The notes below the pieces were generated by a model that saw nothing but the letters and a program-made list of their open reading frames with translations, did no database searches and had not been told where the DNA came from. The translations under genes and the position numbers were made by a program. From Serpula lacrymans var. lacrymans S7.9 (taxonomy: Eukaryota > Basidiomycota > Agaricomycetes > Boletales > Serpulaceae), in contig NW_006763293.1 of NCBI RefSeq assembly GCF_000218685.1, forward strand, positions 124,001 through 188,000: a stretch of 64,000 bases of DNA, written 5' to 3'. This document shows, piece after piece, positions 44,732 through 58,000 of this stretch (position 1 is its first letter; every line of letters starts with the position of its first letter).

Positions 44732-45358
44732 ATGGAGGACATGCACCCCACTCCCTCGGCACTGTCGCACTCCGTCATCACAAGACGCGGGCCAGACCCC
44801 GGCCACTATTTCATCCCGCCCTCGTTTTCCCCCGACTCTGCCCCGACACGCCGCCCATTGCCCTCGACGCGTCCCTCTTTACCCTCGACCACGTCCTCGC
44901 TGCCCTTTTACTCCTCCTCGTCGTTCGAAACAGCGTCGACGCCCTCTTCCTCGCCAGATCCCAATCCCAGATGGCCCACAAACGCGCGGTTGTCGCTCTC
45001 GTTAGTAGGAACGGGGTCCCGCCTCGTGTCGGCGCTCATATGCGCCTTCTGTCGGAACTTTTGTCATGATAATCAATCTCCCCCACGCCGTCTCCCGCCG
45101 CATGTCTTTCTCGAAGCGCTTCCCTGGGGAAATCACCGCCATAACACACATGGTCAGCACCAGCTTCCAATACACCCGGCTAGCCTCGTGTTTGGCGTGT
45201 CTTTATTCATGATCCAAAATGACGATGGCCTGGCGTTCAAACTTTGTAGGCGCATTTTTTCTTCGCTCTCTCTGGTTTTTCTTTACATCGTATTTGCCAC
45301 ATTCACGCTCTTCGTATACCTCAATTTCTCAATCATTCTTCCAGATAATAGTCGGTGA
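44732..45358 (+). CDS. Hypothetical protein with C-terminal hydrophobic segment (uncertain)
   Basis: Divergent to the zinc-finger gene, 300 bp away. From ATG 44732 (MEDMHPTPSALSHSVITRRG) a 208-codon frame has a Ser/Pro-rich N-terminus (residues 20-85) and ends in a hydrophobic segment (SLVFLYIVFATFTLFVYLNFSI) and stop. A potential donor (TTA|GTAGGA at 45003) would instead cut it after about 90 residues, making the first exon of a longer gene whose other exons I cannot find. Codon usage of the first 90 residues (C-rich third positions) looks like a real coding exon; the second half does not. Confidence 0.4.
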   Translation: MEDMHPTPSALSHSVITRRGPDPGHYFIPPSFSPDSAPTRRPLPSTRPSLPSTTSSLPFYSSSSFETASTPSSSPDPNPRWPTNARLSLSLVGTGSRLVSALICAFCRNFCHDNQSPPRRLPPHVFLEALPWGNHRHNTHGQHQLPIHPASLVFGVSLFMIQNDDGLAFKLCRRIFSSLSLVFLYIVFATFTLFVYLNFSIILPDNSR

Positions 45359-46960
45359 TGCTATTCGCCAAACGGGTTCCCAAAAACTCCGTCTCTGACG
45401 TGCCGTCATGCATACAACCAGTCACTTCAAGCTCCATTCACATTGCATACCCACATCTTGTCAATGAGGCATCCCAGCAGGTCTATAACGCAACCAGCTA
45501 TATTTTGCCATCTGCGTGTGACCATCGATGGTGTGCACATTCCACCATTGGCAATGTTCAGCGTCCCGGCTTAGGTTCTCGCACCCCTGCCGCACTTCGC
45601 ATCCAGCAGCTGCTGAAGTAAACTTGTCAGCTTACTGCGCTGCCTAATAAGGCAGCCAACTACGTACAGCGGAGGGTGCGCCAGGTGCCAGGCATCACAA
45701 CGTGGTTTCAACGCGGCATCCTATTCCAGGTAGTTTCTTCATCATCCTTCCTTCTTGTCCCCTGCTTTGAGCCTTTTCGGGTACAGCCTCGTCGGTTCAG
45801 CGGGTTTAGTGGACTTGGCGTCAGGCGCGTTCCTAAACCTTAGCCTCTGCGCAATGTCATTCGGTCATTCCTGCCTAATTCGTATGACCTTCCCTCACGA
45901 TCACTTCCTGTTGCATATCATACCTTATGTAGTCTTCCCCCTTGTGTGTGTCTCTTCTTCAACATGTTTATGGTCCTCGTTGGTTTGTACTTTTCCCAAT
46001 CCTCCCTTCAGCATAGACCTACTCAACATGCATAGTGAGGACGATTGCAGCGAGGATAACGTGTGCTTAGCTGAAGCCGCACCACCTTGTCCAATTCGCC
46101 GTTTACGCCTTCATCTTCTCGAGCAGCCGCATCAGTGTATCAATAACCCTCTGCGGACCGATCGGAGCTGGTATTATAGGCCCCATCTAACGTTGGGGTA
46201 ACCACTTTGGCGGGGCTAGTGAACTGTTCGCTCTTCATGCAATTTTTAGCTCGAAGCACTTCACGATGCCAAAATACCTCCCTCAGCCAACTTTCGTGGT
46301 GTTGACTTGTTTTCAGCATCTCGAAATGGTAACCACGAGATATAACTATGTCTTACGTTGCTTCGTATCCGGCCATCTTAGTCACGGCGTATGGCACCTT
46401 CCTAGTATCATAGCATCGAGTTCACCTCAATACACCAGTATACTTAACGACGATTAGTGCCCCCGATTGCTCCTTCAGACATCGAACCTTAGGCCAGCGC
46501 TCGGGCTGTAAACTGTATACCTGCATTTCTTGGTACAACCCTCTTTCACGGTGCCTCTTCACCTAGGCATAACCTCCAATGATCCACCCGTCGTAGGCCA
46601 TGGTGGCTTGCTAAGAGGAGCACGCTAGTCCCGTGCCATCGAGTATGTCTGGTGTCCTGAAAGCGCTCTTTCACAGAACCATGTTGTCGTCTCTTCAAAC
46701 CTTATCGCCTCGTTGTAAGGCATTGCTAATATCGCGTCAGTATCGGGCATGTGACCTATAATCAGCAATTCTCAGGCCATCCCATCCGGTGCCGTTTCTC
46801 TGAAGAATATTGTAGAAGGCAACGTGTTCAAAGGTTTGTGACACGTACAACGTGTTATGCCTTCGCCATTCAACACTGCCCGGTCCGCGCTCGGTCAACG
46901 TCACTCATCAGGTCATGGCTTAATCGTAGACAACAGCTTTCGCACGTAAGTGCGTAACTA
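45359..46960. other. Intergenic with unconvincing short frames
   Basis: Short plus-strand frames (e.g. around 46028-46200, beginning MHSEDDCSEDNVCLAEAAPP) could be relic exons but match nothing I know. No mobile-element ends or RNA genes are recognised. Confidence 0.35.
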
Positions 46961-49900
46961 ATACTAATAATTACTTATGGGGTTTGCTGAAGCTCTCCCC
47001 CGTTGTTCAGAACGTCCAAAATGAAGAGTAAACGAGGAAGTAAGCCTTACAAGGACAGACGTCATTGCTACAATGCTGTTGTAACTTGGTTTAATGTTCC
47101 CTCTTACAATTATTTCGCTAATCATTCATCTTGCACTCAGCCGAGGTATTCTTTGACAACGATGTTTCTCGATAAGCCTTAATGTAAGGCACGACTTGGT
47201 TGGGGACTCTGGATAATAGGACTTCCGCTATTAAACGTTGCGCCGACTAATATCCATCGAGAAAAGCATGCGTGCGGGCCAATTACTGGTACCCTCATGT
47301 TCACCATGCATTTGGAGCGCAACATTTGGAGCAATGAACTCCTTCATATTGCGTGTTGGGCTTATTTAAATCCATTTCCAGGCCTATTAATAGTAATATA
47401 TGTGATAATCTGAAGGTTCTTCGTATCTTATCCTACACACGCCGCAATACCTTTGCGTAGGTGTGTACAGTTATGAAGGACATGCCACATTCGTAGCCCC
47501 CTTATCGCGAGACGAAGTTGTGCAATGACTCGTACCATGACCACTCGTAGTGCTTAGTGGCTGAAGATGGTGTGCATAATCGATCCGGTGAGCTTTCCCT
47601 CAAAGTATCGAACGATAGGATTTTTCATTTATCGGCTGCTGTCCATCGCCTGATTCTGAATGTTTGCAGAGACGTGAGATAATGATGGGAATATCCTTTG
47701 TTTCATCCCATGCTACGATAAAACTTCGAAACTAGCCAAAATTTCGCTGACACTTCATGGAATGCGTCGATTTTATTTACCGAAAGCTACTGGTGAGTTT
47801 TGATACCAATGCTGCGGTAAAAATAATCTGTCAATAGTGCTTCCTTAGGTTGGAAGATTCACTCGCGATGCATCCTATTCAATTCTCCTAAGCATTGTGG
47901 GTACCATCCCTTCTGTCAATATACCGTATAGTTACATCATACCTGACGATGTCAGTCAACCAACAGTTTTTCTCTCAGAATTTACGTACAACACTGGTAT
48001 GTATTGCGTTTTAGTATATGTGGCAATTTCGTACTGAGTCTGCGGGGTATGACGGCGCCTTGGACGGTCTATAAAGTTATGTTCAAGTCTGGGTCAAAGA
48101 ACGACGGTACGTAAAATTGTGAGACCCCCTTCCCCCTAGAGTAATACTAAATATGACTACAGTGTTGGGTCTTCTTTTTATGATTGACGTTGAACTATCC
48201 TCAGATCAAAGGCACTCAAACACGACCCTCAGTTCATTCATAGAGCTGTTGTTTGAAGGTCACGGAGGGAAGATATGGAATCCGACTATAACGACAGCGA
48301 TATTACCTCCACTTCCTGCGATGATCAGGAAATGTAACTGGACAACACCCTAAATTCTATTAACATACAGCCCTTCCCGTGATTGAAAACGGGCGACAGA
48401 AGATCCCCTCGTTCTGTCTTGATTGCTTTTGTGAGTATAGTGAAGAGCATGTCATCCTTTGTTCTTCGATGACTATCATTAAATATAGTCTTATCCCGTC
48501 CATACTCGACAGATAATCTCCCCATATCAAGTTCATCATGCTGCCAAACCAAAATCTCGATGGCACTTGACCACATCTTCTCCAATATATTGCGTTTGTG
48601 CCAATAAGAACAAGTGACCAAACAGAATGGCCCTACCTGTCATCGAATTGATCATCAGCATCAGTTGTTGTCCTTGAGAGCCTCGTGATAACTTCTAAAA
48701 TTTGCAGTGCGCGACTGCACGACAGCGGTTGAACACTTTTCGCGATCCTCGGAGCTTGGTGACTCATGATGACCTGTCAAGACGGTAGATGGACTCTCAA
48801 CAGCTATGCAGACAATTTTTTCACTATCCTAGCGTTGGATAGTGCAGGTTATTGGCTTCTAACAAATTGCTGTGGTGAGCAAAACCTAGCACATAACCAG
48901 TTGACATGTGTAGTTGAACTGCCGATGGTGGGCAGATGCGAAAGATTCTGACTAGCCTCTTGTAAGCTTCATGAGTTTATGCGACCTAATTAAGTTCTGA
49001 AATCATAAATCATGTGACAGTGCGCGTTCAAAGAGATACCTTCCTTCCACCGATTGATATGGCCATACTGTGGGATGATGCGACGCAGAAGCGTCGGGTG
49101 TCAGCAGAGATCGTATCAATGTACGGGAGAATTCCCGGGGACTCACGGCCAGTCAAGGAAAAGACAAAAAGACCCGATGGCCGAGGATAGTATAGGAAAT
49201 TCCTGCTTTTCTGAGCGCGTCAAGACTCGGAGATGGCAGCCATAGAAGGAAGATCAAACGGAAGGAACCTCGCACCTAACCTAACGTCAAGGACAACCGT
49301 CCGCGTCGAAGAAGCAGGAATGGCGGCCGCACAATTACAAGAACCGCTGTAACTGCGATAGTCAAGGAAAGCACTGCAATGACACCACACCGATGGGTTG
49401 TTCCGAGTCTCTATTTCAGTTGGACTTGAAGTGGAACCACGAAGTTCGTTGTGTTTGATAGCCAGATAAAACTTTCATAACTGCACGGTTCAATAGTTTG
49501 TTAGCAGCACAACGACTAGCTGATGTTGATTGCGAGCTACAGGTTAGTCTAAACCAGTTCTAGAGCAAATCTTCGAGTTGTCCCATACCTTGTGGATAAC
49601 GTTATCTTTCGTCATGGTGGCGGTGTGGCGAATTCCAGTAAATATCGACAAATATTACCGACACGCCAAGCCACCAACTGCACAAAATTTATTGAAGTGC
49701 TGCCACTGGCACCACTATGATCAACGATAATGACGCCAGGGACCTTCTTGTGCCCATTGATATCTTCTCAAGTATATTTATCTTGGTTTGCACTGCCGCA
49801 CGAAAATATACGCGTCAACCTTAATGCATCCCGGGCCATAGGTCACGTTATACACTGTGAGGGAGTTATTCGGTTGACTCAAGAATAGGCCGTAGCACGC

Positions 49901-52900
49901 GCTGTCAAGGACTAGGTAGAGTTCCATGGCCATCTGAATATTGCAATATCATACTAACACCGTTGCACAGAAGATCAGACCTTCTGTCTACTCCGAGTCG
50001 GTAATACAGGCGGGAAAACCCCATCTTGGCTTCTGGCGCCTTCATACACCGTTTCATACACCATTTGTTTCCATTTGCCACTAGTGGCCTGTGCAAACCA
50101 CTACTCAAAGGAAATGCCATCAACGTACCAGTTTCTCAGCCGCTGTATCATGTTGATGAAATCGTGGTCTTCTAGATTCAAAGTCTTTCGCGGGTAGGAA
50201 AGAGCTATTCGGTATCGTAACGTAGACTTTTTCGTCATGCCGTTATGAACTTTAACAAAAAGCTCAGATTGCAAACTGGTAGTACACTAAGCCTCTTTCT
50301 TCGCACAAGAAAAACCATGTATGAGTTACTGTATTGCCAGAACGTCCTTTGTAGTAACTGAATATATGTTCGTGAATCATGCTGATTACACCGAACAACG
50401 GCTGGACATCGGATACAGGTCATTGGTGAAAGAATCCAAATCCAAACTGAACCTGGAGCCCCAAACTGTACAATTTACACTAGTATGGCCTCTTCCCTTG
50501 AACCAGAAGGCAATCATAGAAGGCCCCTGTGATAGTACCCAAGCCAAATAGTACAACCGTGCAGCCTAACCGTGGTGGTGCTGAGAAGAACAAGGAATAA
50601 GGTGGGAGACAAACACGAGATATTATGATTAACAAACTCCAGGCGAGTCAGCTATGTATTCTGCTCTCAGGGCACCAGCCAACCTCTGAATGGCAACTTA
50701 TAAGAAGTAGAGCCCGCCCCTTATCCATTGTTTCTACTCCTTTAATATTTGGGACATGTATTATAAGAATCTTGAATATTTCAAACATGTAGCATGAGCT
50801 GTAACAATCCTTTAAATTACAACATTTATATAGCACTGACCGTAACCATAATGGAATAACTTTATCGTCATTTTTTCACGACTGGCTAACAAGGTGGTCC
50901 GTTGCTTGCTTGTACGTGAGGACCTTGTATTGTCTCCGCGTTTCCACTATCATAAATACGCTGATAGCACCTTTAGTGCCGCTAAACAGCATGGTCAGAA
51001 AATGGTGACCATGCGGAGCAGGAAGTAAACTAAGTTAGATTACAGTAAAAGTTGGTCTGTAACTTACTTGGAACGGAAGCAAATACACTACAGTATGTAC
51101 GTACCTGATAGATCGCGGAGTGCGGGAGTGGAAAAATAATGGCGGCGAATGGCGGAGACAAAGAGCCGGACTGCAGGAAAGGAAATTTCGCGTTGCCAAA
51201 GTACTGGCAACATCCACGAAACAAGGCATACTAGCAGCTCGCCGCCGTCAAAGGTATCCGCTGGTACGTTGCGCTGGTGCGGTACCTTTCTCTTTATATT
51301 CTCTGACAGATGGGCCTTGTTCTCTGCCGTAGCTTCTGATTCAAGTGGAGGAAACCACCGTTCAGGATGAGAAACTCGGTCATTTCTGCTGATTTACACG
51401 CATGTAAAACACGTGTAGGGTCATTCCGATAGTTTTGGGAGTGCATGTCCAAGAAATCTCACCACTCGGCTGCGTGGGGCTAGCTTATCGATCGAAGGCC
51501 TATCCTGGTCACAAGTGCATCCAGCTGTTCCCTAATCTGCAACGGTGCGTGCAGTATTGTATTCTCCAAGTATGAACCTTATAAGCTTAGCAGAACAGCG
51601 ACCAAAGCATCCTGTTTATTTTTCTGTTGTTCCACGTGCTTCTCCCCCATCGCTTGCAGTACTCGACCATCCCAGAATGGCCACTAGCAAATCGAGCGGT
51701 CAGTGTCTCGTTGGCGGAAAAATGTATCATGATATGCCTTCTCCCTGGATTTCTTAGCGGTATTTTTACCCCAGATAGAAAATTGTCGCCCATGCCGATA
51801 ATTGCCAGAGGTACCAGCAATTCCCTTAGATTTACCAGGTGTGCGCTGTGGTCTGTTGTACAAATTGATTCAGACGTATGCATAGCTCTACGGTTCTTTG
51901 CTCATGCTACTCCATATGTATGGATCGTTTTGTCTTGCATCGATATCCACTTCTGACCGTCTCATTCGCTGCTTCTAGCACCCAGGCGGCCTACTCAGGT
52001 TCCCACTCGACCTTCCGTCTAGACATGCGGGCGATCTACAGTGCCCCCGGTCCGTTATCTAGTTTGCATACCGCACAATGTGAACCACATCCACGTCTTC
52101 ATCATATCTCCCACCGTAAACCTACTGGCCGTACCTTACGGCTTTCTTAAACCTTCCGGCGTTCCGCCGATAGTAGCTAGCAGGTCTCCTCAATCATTGC
52201 CGTCGAATATCCACACACAAAATCTTTCAAGATTGAGAGGACGAGGCTGTACTTCATTACGCGGTGATTTCCTTGTTCACTTTCTCCGTTTGTAACAATG
52301 CATAGATAGGCGCGCACACCACAGCATCCCAACCTGTTCGTGTCTATTACACGCTCCTTTGCATGCACTTTCAAAATGGAAGTGTTCCGCCGACCACTCA
52401 AAGGGACAAATCCTGGACTCGCCGATCGCCGTCCCCTCCATTGCACCATCTTCATTATCGTTCCTCAGTCGCCGCCCACTATTGATGCAATGATTCTTTA
52501 CTGTGGGTATGTCGTTAACGTATATTTTAGGTTTTCGTTTTCTTCGTATGTTATCCCCATCCCCAGCCCACATCACTACTCCACGGTGAGATATCATCGC
52601 TGATCAACTCCTCCATTGATGGCAACACCAAAATATCGTCTGATACCCTAGGTTTCTTATCGGACATCCACTGTCACTCTTACCATACCTGAGCGCCCCG
52701 CGCCGCAAGAATGAAGGGTGTAGCTACTTTGCGACGATAGTATACCGATGTCCTCGGGTTTCATTGCAACGAATTTGCCTTGGAAGCGTTGATTTGCTGT
52801 TGGGTTTTTTTCGTTCGATCACCCAGTAGGTCCCATACTCATCCAATGTTGGCTACACGGGTCACACCGATGCATTTGATCAATCCTTGAACACCACCCA

Positions 52901-55063
52901 CCGCCTCCACTTCTATTTTAGTCTTCGTCGTCCCTGCTAGTTTCATTTCAAACCATTCATTCATGCCAGCGCTCTGGACCTATTTGTCTCAGACTGTTGG
53001 GGCACGTGCTTACCTACTCTCTAGACCATGGTGCTCTCAAAAGAATCCTAGTCGACATCGACAAACCTTAATCAATCATATCTTATGCAGTAATCCCTCT
53101 CTTATGTATATCCCCTCCGACTTGTGCGGGGAAAAGGAATTCTAATGAAGGCCTTTTCAAGAAAACTAGGGGACAGGTTACTCCTGCACCAAGCTTAGGA
53201 CCTTAATGCCTTTTGTGCAATCATCAATGATCGGACTGAATCGAGAGCACACTATATTCCCATGAATGGACACATGATGCTATAACTCCTATGGCTGCGT
53301 ACAAAGAGCAAGTGAAGGTTACATTGCCACGATTGCGGGCTTCTCATGTGATAACGCATCGCATGGGACCTCAACCCTTTTGGGCACCGTTCCACGGTGG
53401 CTTATGTTACATGGTAAGGATCGAGTAAAATTTTATCTACAATTTCAGCTTAACGTTTACATTAACCCCTATCCCAGGACGGTCCAAGCAGTTCAGTTCA
53501 GCATCTCCGACACACGATTCGGAGCAATAAATAAAGTACCGAAGTGATGATCTCTTTGTTGCTGCGGGTCCCTGTGCCAGGATAATGGCCGCTACCCTTT
53601 TTGATTTCGCAGGAATCTAGCTGGGAAAGACAGGAAATGTAACACCTTCTTCTGTCTTATCTCGCATCATCTTTTCACCCTCATCCAATCTGCTCTAGTG
53701 TTGTGGTCAAGTGTCAATCAAACCTGGATGTTGGAAATGCACGGGGACGTGTTCATTCTCAGCCTTTCAGCTTGATTCCCGAACACCCCATTCTGAAATC
53801 AATCTCAGGGGCTTGATGTAAGCCGTGCTAGTCAGCTTATGCCTCAATGACATATAACAATCGGCGATCCAGAAGGATGAGCCAGAGGATCTGTATTTGA
53901 AATCAGGCCCATCTCTCGATTTTCAATTAAGAGGCTGGGCAAGTTTTACGCATGCTGGCAATGTATTGCCTATAGCTGTAATGTCGAGAATCCTATTTTC
54001 TATTCACTGCCAACAACAACTAAATCAATACCTCCAATTCTTGTCCGCTTATTGTATTTACGTATATGACAAGGTTGGAATATCACAGAACTAGAGATGC
54101 AGTGAAACTGCACTAAGAAACACAGGTTTATCCACATGCTTATGGAGAGCCTTATCTATATTACACTCCTTTGAGATTGATATAGCGGCCCCACGCTATC
54201 TTTCATTATTTTCCGCACCGACGTACGAGGATTAAGACCGTCATTCTGATTTACCCTGGTCTTGAGGCCACACTATGATAATTTCATGGCAGATTCGCTC
54301 GCTATTGAAATTTTAGCGGTGGAAAAAGCATGCTTATGCGGTATATCGGTACTTAACCATGGAGAGTGGGCCAACACGGACATTCTGACGGATAGGAAAG
54401 AGGTGAACGGGCGCCGACTGTTCAGTGGGTCATGGTGATAATGTGCGGTATACACTGCGGAAGAGTCATTCCTCTGCCTTTTGGCAATCCCGTGGAAGCT
54501 CAGCATGACATTCAACTATGAACATATATGAACTGTTGACGGTTAAGCAAGCGTTTATTGTACAGCAAATGATGTCATTGCTATTACGTTCCGCAAGGGG
54601 ACAAAGGAGAAGAATCTACAATTGCTCGTGTCTATGGTCTAGCATGACAGACGTAGATGGAACAAGGCTACAAAGACAAGGCTGGAGACGAAGGCTACAG
54701 GGGACAAAGGGCGACGTTGACTGGAAGGGGATGGTGGCGGGAAAGAAGGGAAGGAGGTGTCACGTGGCTAGCCGCCAACCGGATAAGGCCAGCTTAGGCA
54801 TTGTGACTCGCAAAGAGGGTTTAGTGGTAGCGGCTCGGCACTTTGCTCGTCGTTGTTGCTCCTGACCACAACAACCAGCAGACAGAACACCATCCTCAGC
54901 ATCTTGATTCTTTCTCTTGTATTCTCTATTCCTATCTTTCACAAACATCATCCTCTTTATTATTTGCATAGGGCCTTGCATTCATTTACACAGTCCTAAA
55001 TCCGTTATCTTTCAATATCTTAGCTTTTAGTATTCTTGCTTTCTTTTCTAAACTTACAGTTTA
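46961..55063. other. Gene-empty block of about 8 kb
   Basis: No frame longer than about 115 codons, no recognisable protein motif, no LTR ends, no tRNA-like boxes, and no tandem repeat array. Local composition is mixed, with AT-rich patches (46960-47060, 50700-50870). A C/T-rich stretch with many short pyrimidine runs lies just upstream of the BCAS3-like gene (54890-55060) and probably contains its promoter. Confidence 0.5.
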
Positions 55064-58000
55064 ATGCCATCAAGGAAGAACAGAAATGCAAATCCCCCAT
55101 CCCTGTCCTCCAACGTTTATCCAGCATACACCCACTCTCTTGTTCCACAACTTGACACCTCTTCTCCGTCCGTGTGGCCACCAGAGCAAATCCACGAACC
55201 TCATCGTCCACCAGACAAGCCAGATCTGCTAGGAGTCATCGAGCCCGAGGTGGAACGCGTGGGCGCGGAGGGCATAGAGGAGCATATATTGGATGTAGAA
55301 CATGAATATGGCAGGGTCACCAGCCACGACACTCCGCCAGCTCACAGTACTACTGCTTCTCCATCTCAGCTCCACACACTGTTACTTTCCGCAGATGATG
55401 AAGCATTTCAGTCGAGCCCAGGCCACGTACGCTCGCCCGTTCTCGCTCGGTGAGTGCTCACTACTTGTTTCATTCGTGTATACTTGCTCTTTCCTATCAC
55501 TTCTTTTATTATTCCAATCATATCTTGTCCGAGGATCGAAGGTTCAGAATTCACTTTCATTTCACTGTGTGTGGGAGTAGTATAATCTGTGCGGTACAAG
55601 TACCTATCTTATCTGGTCACCCGTTCACCGAGTCGTCACATCAGTGCAGGTGTGGCTAGCACCGAACGAGGAGTCATACACGTGCATGCTACTTTGTTAG
55701 AACCCCATTTCTCTCTTGCCTTGCACTTCCATGATCCTTGACTGAAACTATTAATTGACTCTAACTGACTTCATTGGCACAACCGACTAACGCTCCTTAT
55801 CCGAACAGCGAACCTACCATGCTCGAATCGTTCTCCCGTACGCTTCGTACCTACGTCCCATCCTCGATCCATATTCCCGCAGCAGCACCTTCCCCGCCAC
55901 TTGTCTCACGCCCAGTATCTTTCGGAAGCTTCATGCTCTCTCCCGCTAATGCCAACTCCAACGCCACAATCAACGCCACCCACCCCACTGCCGGCGCTAA
56001 AGCTTCGCACAGGGGTAGCATGCGCATCCGTGGTGGTGGACAAGTAAGCCCATCCGGTGTCAGCGCCCTGGATGACATATCCGGCTTTGAGGGTGGCCCT
56101 TTTGGCAGCGAAGAACCATATGACTCCGGCGAGGAAGATCAGGACGCGTTTGAAGGTCTGGTCCATCGTCAAGTTACTGTGTATCCTACCGTAGACGAAG
56201 GCGATGCTATTGTGTTCTCCCGTTGGGACACCATGAAAGCTGGGTCTGTGTCTCGGTATGTTGTGCACCAGTATCAGTATCATCCTTCCTGACCCCCGTT
56301 TTAGTCGCCTTCTTCTCGTAGGCTACAATCGTGGTTTTCAAATCTGGGACTGCACCAATCTGGCAAGCGTTTCTGAGATTCTCAATTTGTCAGGCTCAGC
56401 ATGGGGAACTGTCACATTTGCTGCTATGCTCGGAAGTCCTCGACTTCACTCTCATACGTACAAAGAGGCACTCAAGGACGAGAGACCACTAGTTGGCATT
56501 GTGTATGTCTATTTTTACCCGTGTTTTTTCTACCCGGGGCCCGTATATGTGCTAATTGTATATGGTATAGTTCGAGGACTGGAGACCGCAACGCTTTCTT
56601 CGTTTACTCCTTATGTTCGCACAGGGTAGTTAAACACTTCGCAATGCACGACGTAGCGTCTTTTGTCTCCAATGAATGGGTTACTGTTGTTGTAAGTCTC
56701 ATTCTTCAGAGATCGCTGCCTCTGATACGCGCGTTATTTCAATGACTAACATATTCCATCAGAGTACAACGAACCCCCCAACGCTTCATATTCTTTCTTC
56801 GTCTTCACTTGCGGTTATACATACTATTCCAGCATCTTCAATTTCAGCTTTCACTTATCCAGCACCTACATCAACTATAAATTTGGGTACCAATCTATCT
56901 ATAACGCCAACTATCACTTCACCTTCAAAGGCACATACCAATTCTGTATTATTAGATTCACCACGACGTAACTCACATTCTCGTTCTTATTCTCGCCCTC
57001 AATCAAGGACTTATGCCCACCGCGATGATTCTCAATTCGACCATCCCGGTTCTCCGCATCTCCAGCAGTATGCTGGAGCTCATTCACCGTCACGTCCTCA
57101 TCCCTCAGAAGCTCATGGATCCCCAGCTACACCTACTCAGCATACAGTGCATCCACAGCCGATATATGCGCTTTCACATCGCCTCCTTGCATTTGCTTCG
57201 CCAGCTCCTACATCCCATGCACCACCTATTGACGCTACCTCAATTCCCTCTACACTTCCCACCCCCGTTTCCTCGCCTGGAGTATCTCCTTCGCCTCCAC
57301 TCACAGCTCATCACCGGCGTTCATCTTCATCCGCATCTGCTTTTGGGCTATCACAAGCCGAGCTGGGTAGTGCAGCACTCAAGGTTGGAGGAAGCGTATT
57401 AAGTGGGATGAAGAGTCTTGGTGGATTTGCTTACAATGCAGCTACAGAGTATGCGAAGTCACGTGGTGTCCCTGGCTTGGGGCAAGGGCAGCCATCGGGC
57501 CACACAAGTGGAGGGCGTCACATTGGTGGAGGGCGTCAAGCAGGATCAGGAAGTATGCTTTTTTCGCGCAGCGCGCCTGCTGCGACTTCCAGTAGCGAGT
57601 TGTCAAATGCAGAGGGTGAAACCGGGACACCTGGCTCTCCAAGTTTGGGAGCGGGCCGAGGTGTCAGCACCAGTAAAGGGTCTTATGTTACCGTACTCGA
57701 TTTGGCGCCGATACTTGGCATTTCCACCGGAAAACCCAAGGACAGTACTAAGAAGGGACCGCTGCCAATTGCACATTTCGCAGCGTCCAAACACCAACCC
57801 GTCGCTCACCTCGCTTTCACTTCTGATGGCACCTCTCTCGTTGTTTCCCCACGCGATGGACAAGTAGGTCGCATGTTCCAGCTACGTCCTTCTCCCGCTC
57901 TGCGTAAGAGATACGATGGAGCTGGTGGTGTTGGTGAAGGAGTATGGCATGTCTATAACCTTCGTCGAGGACGTACGTCTGCTGTTGTTGAGGATTTAGA

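Noticed and set aside
56401..56745. Independent small ORFs within the BCAS3-like locus
   Set aside because: They read through introns of the larger gene; the spliced frame gives continuous WD40 sequence instead.
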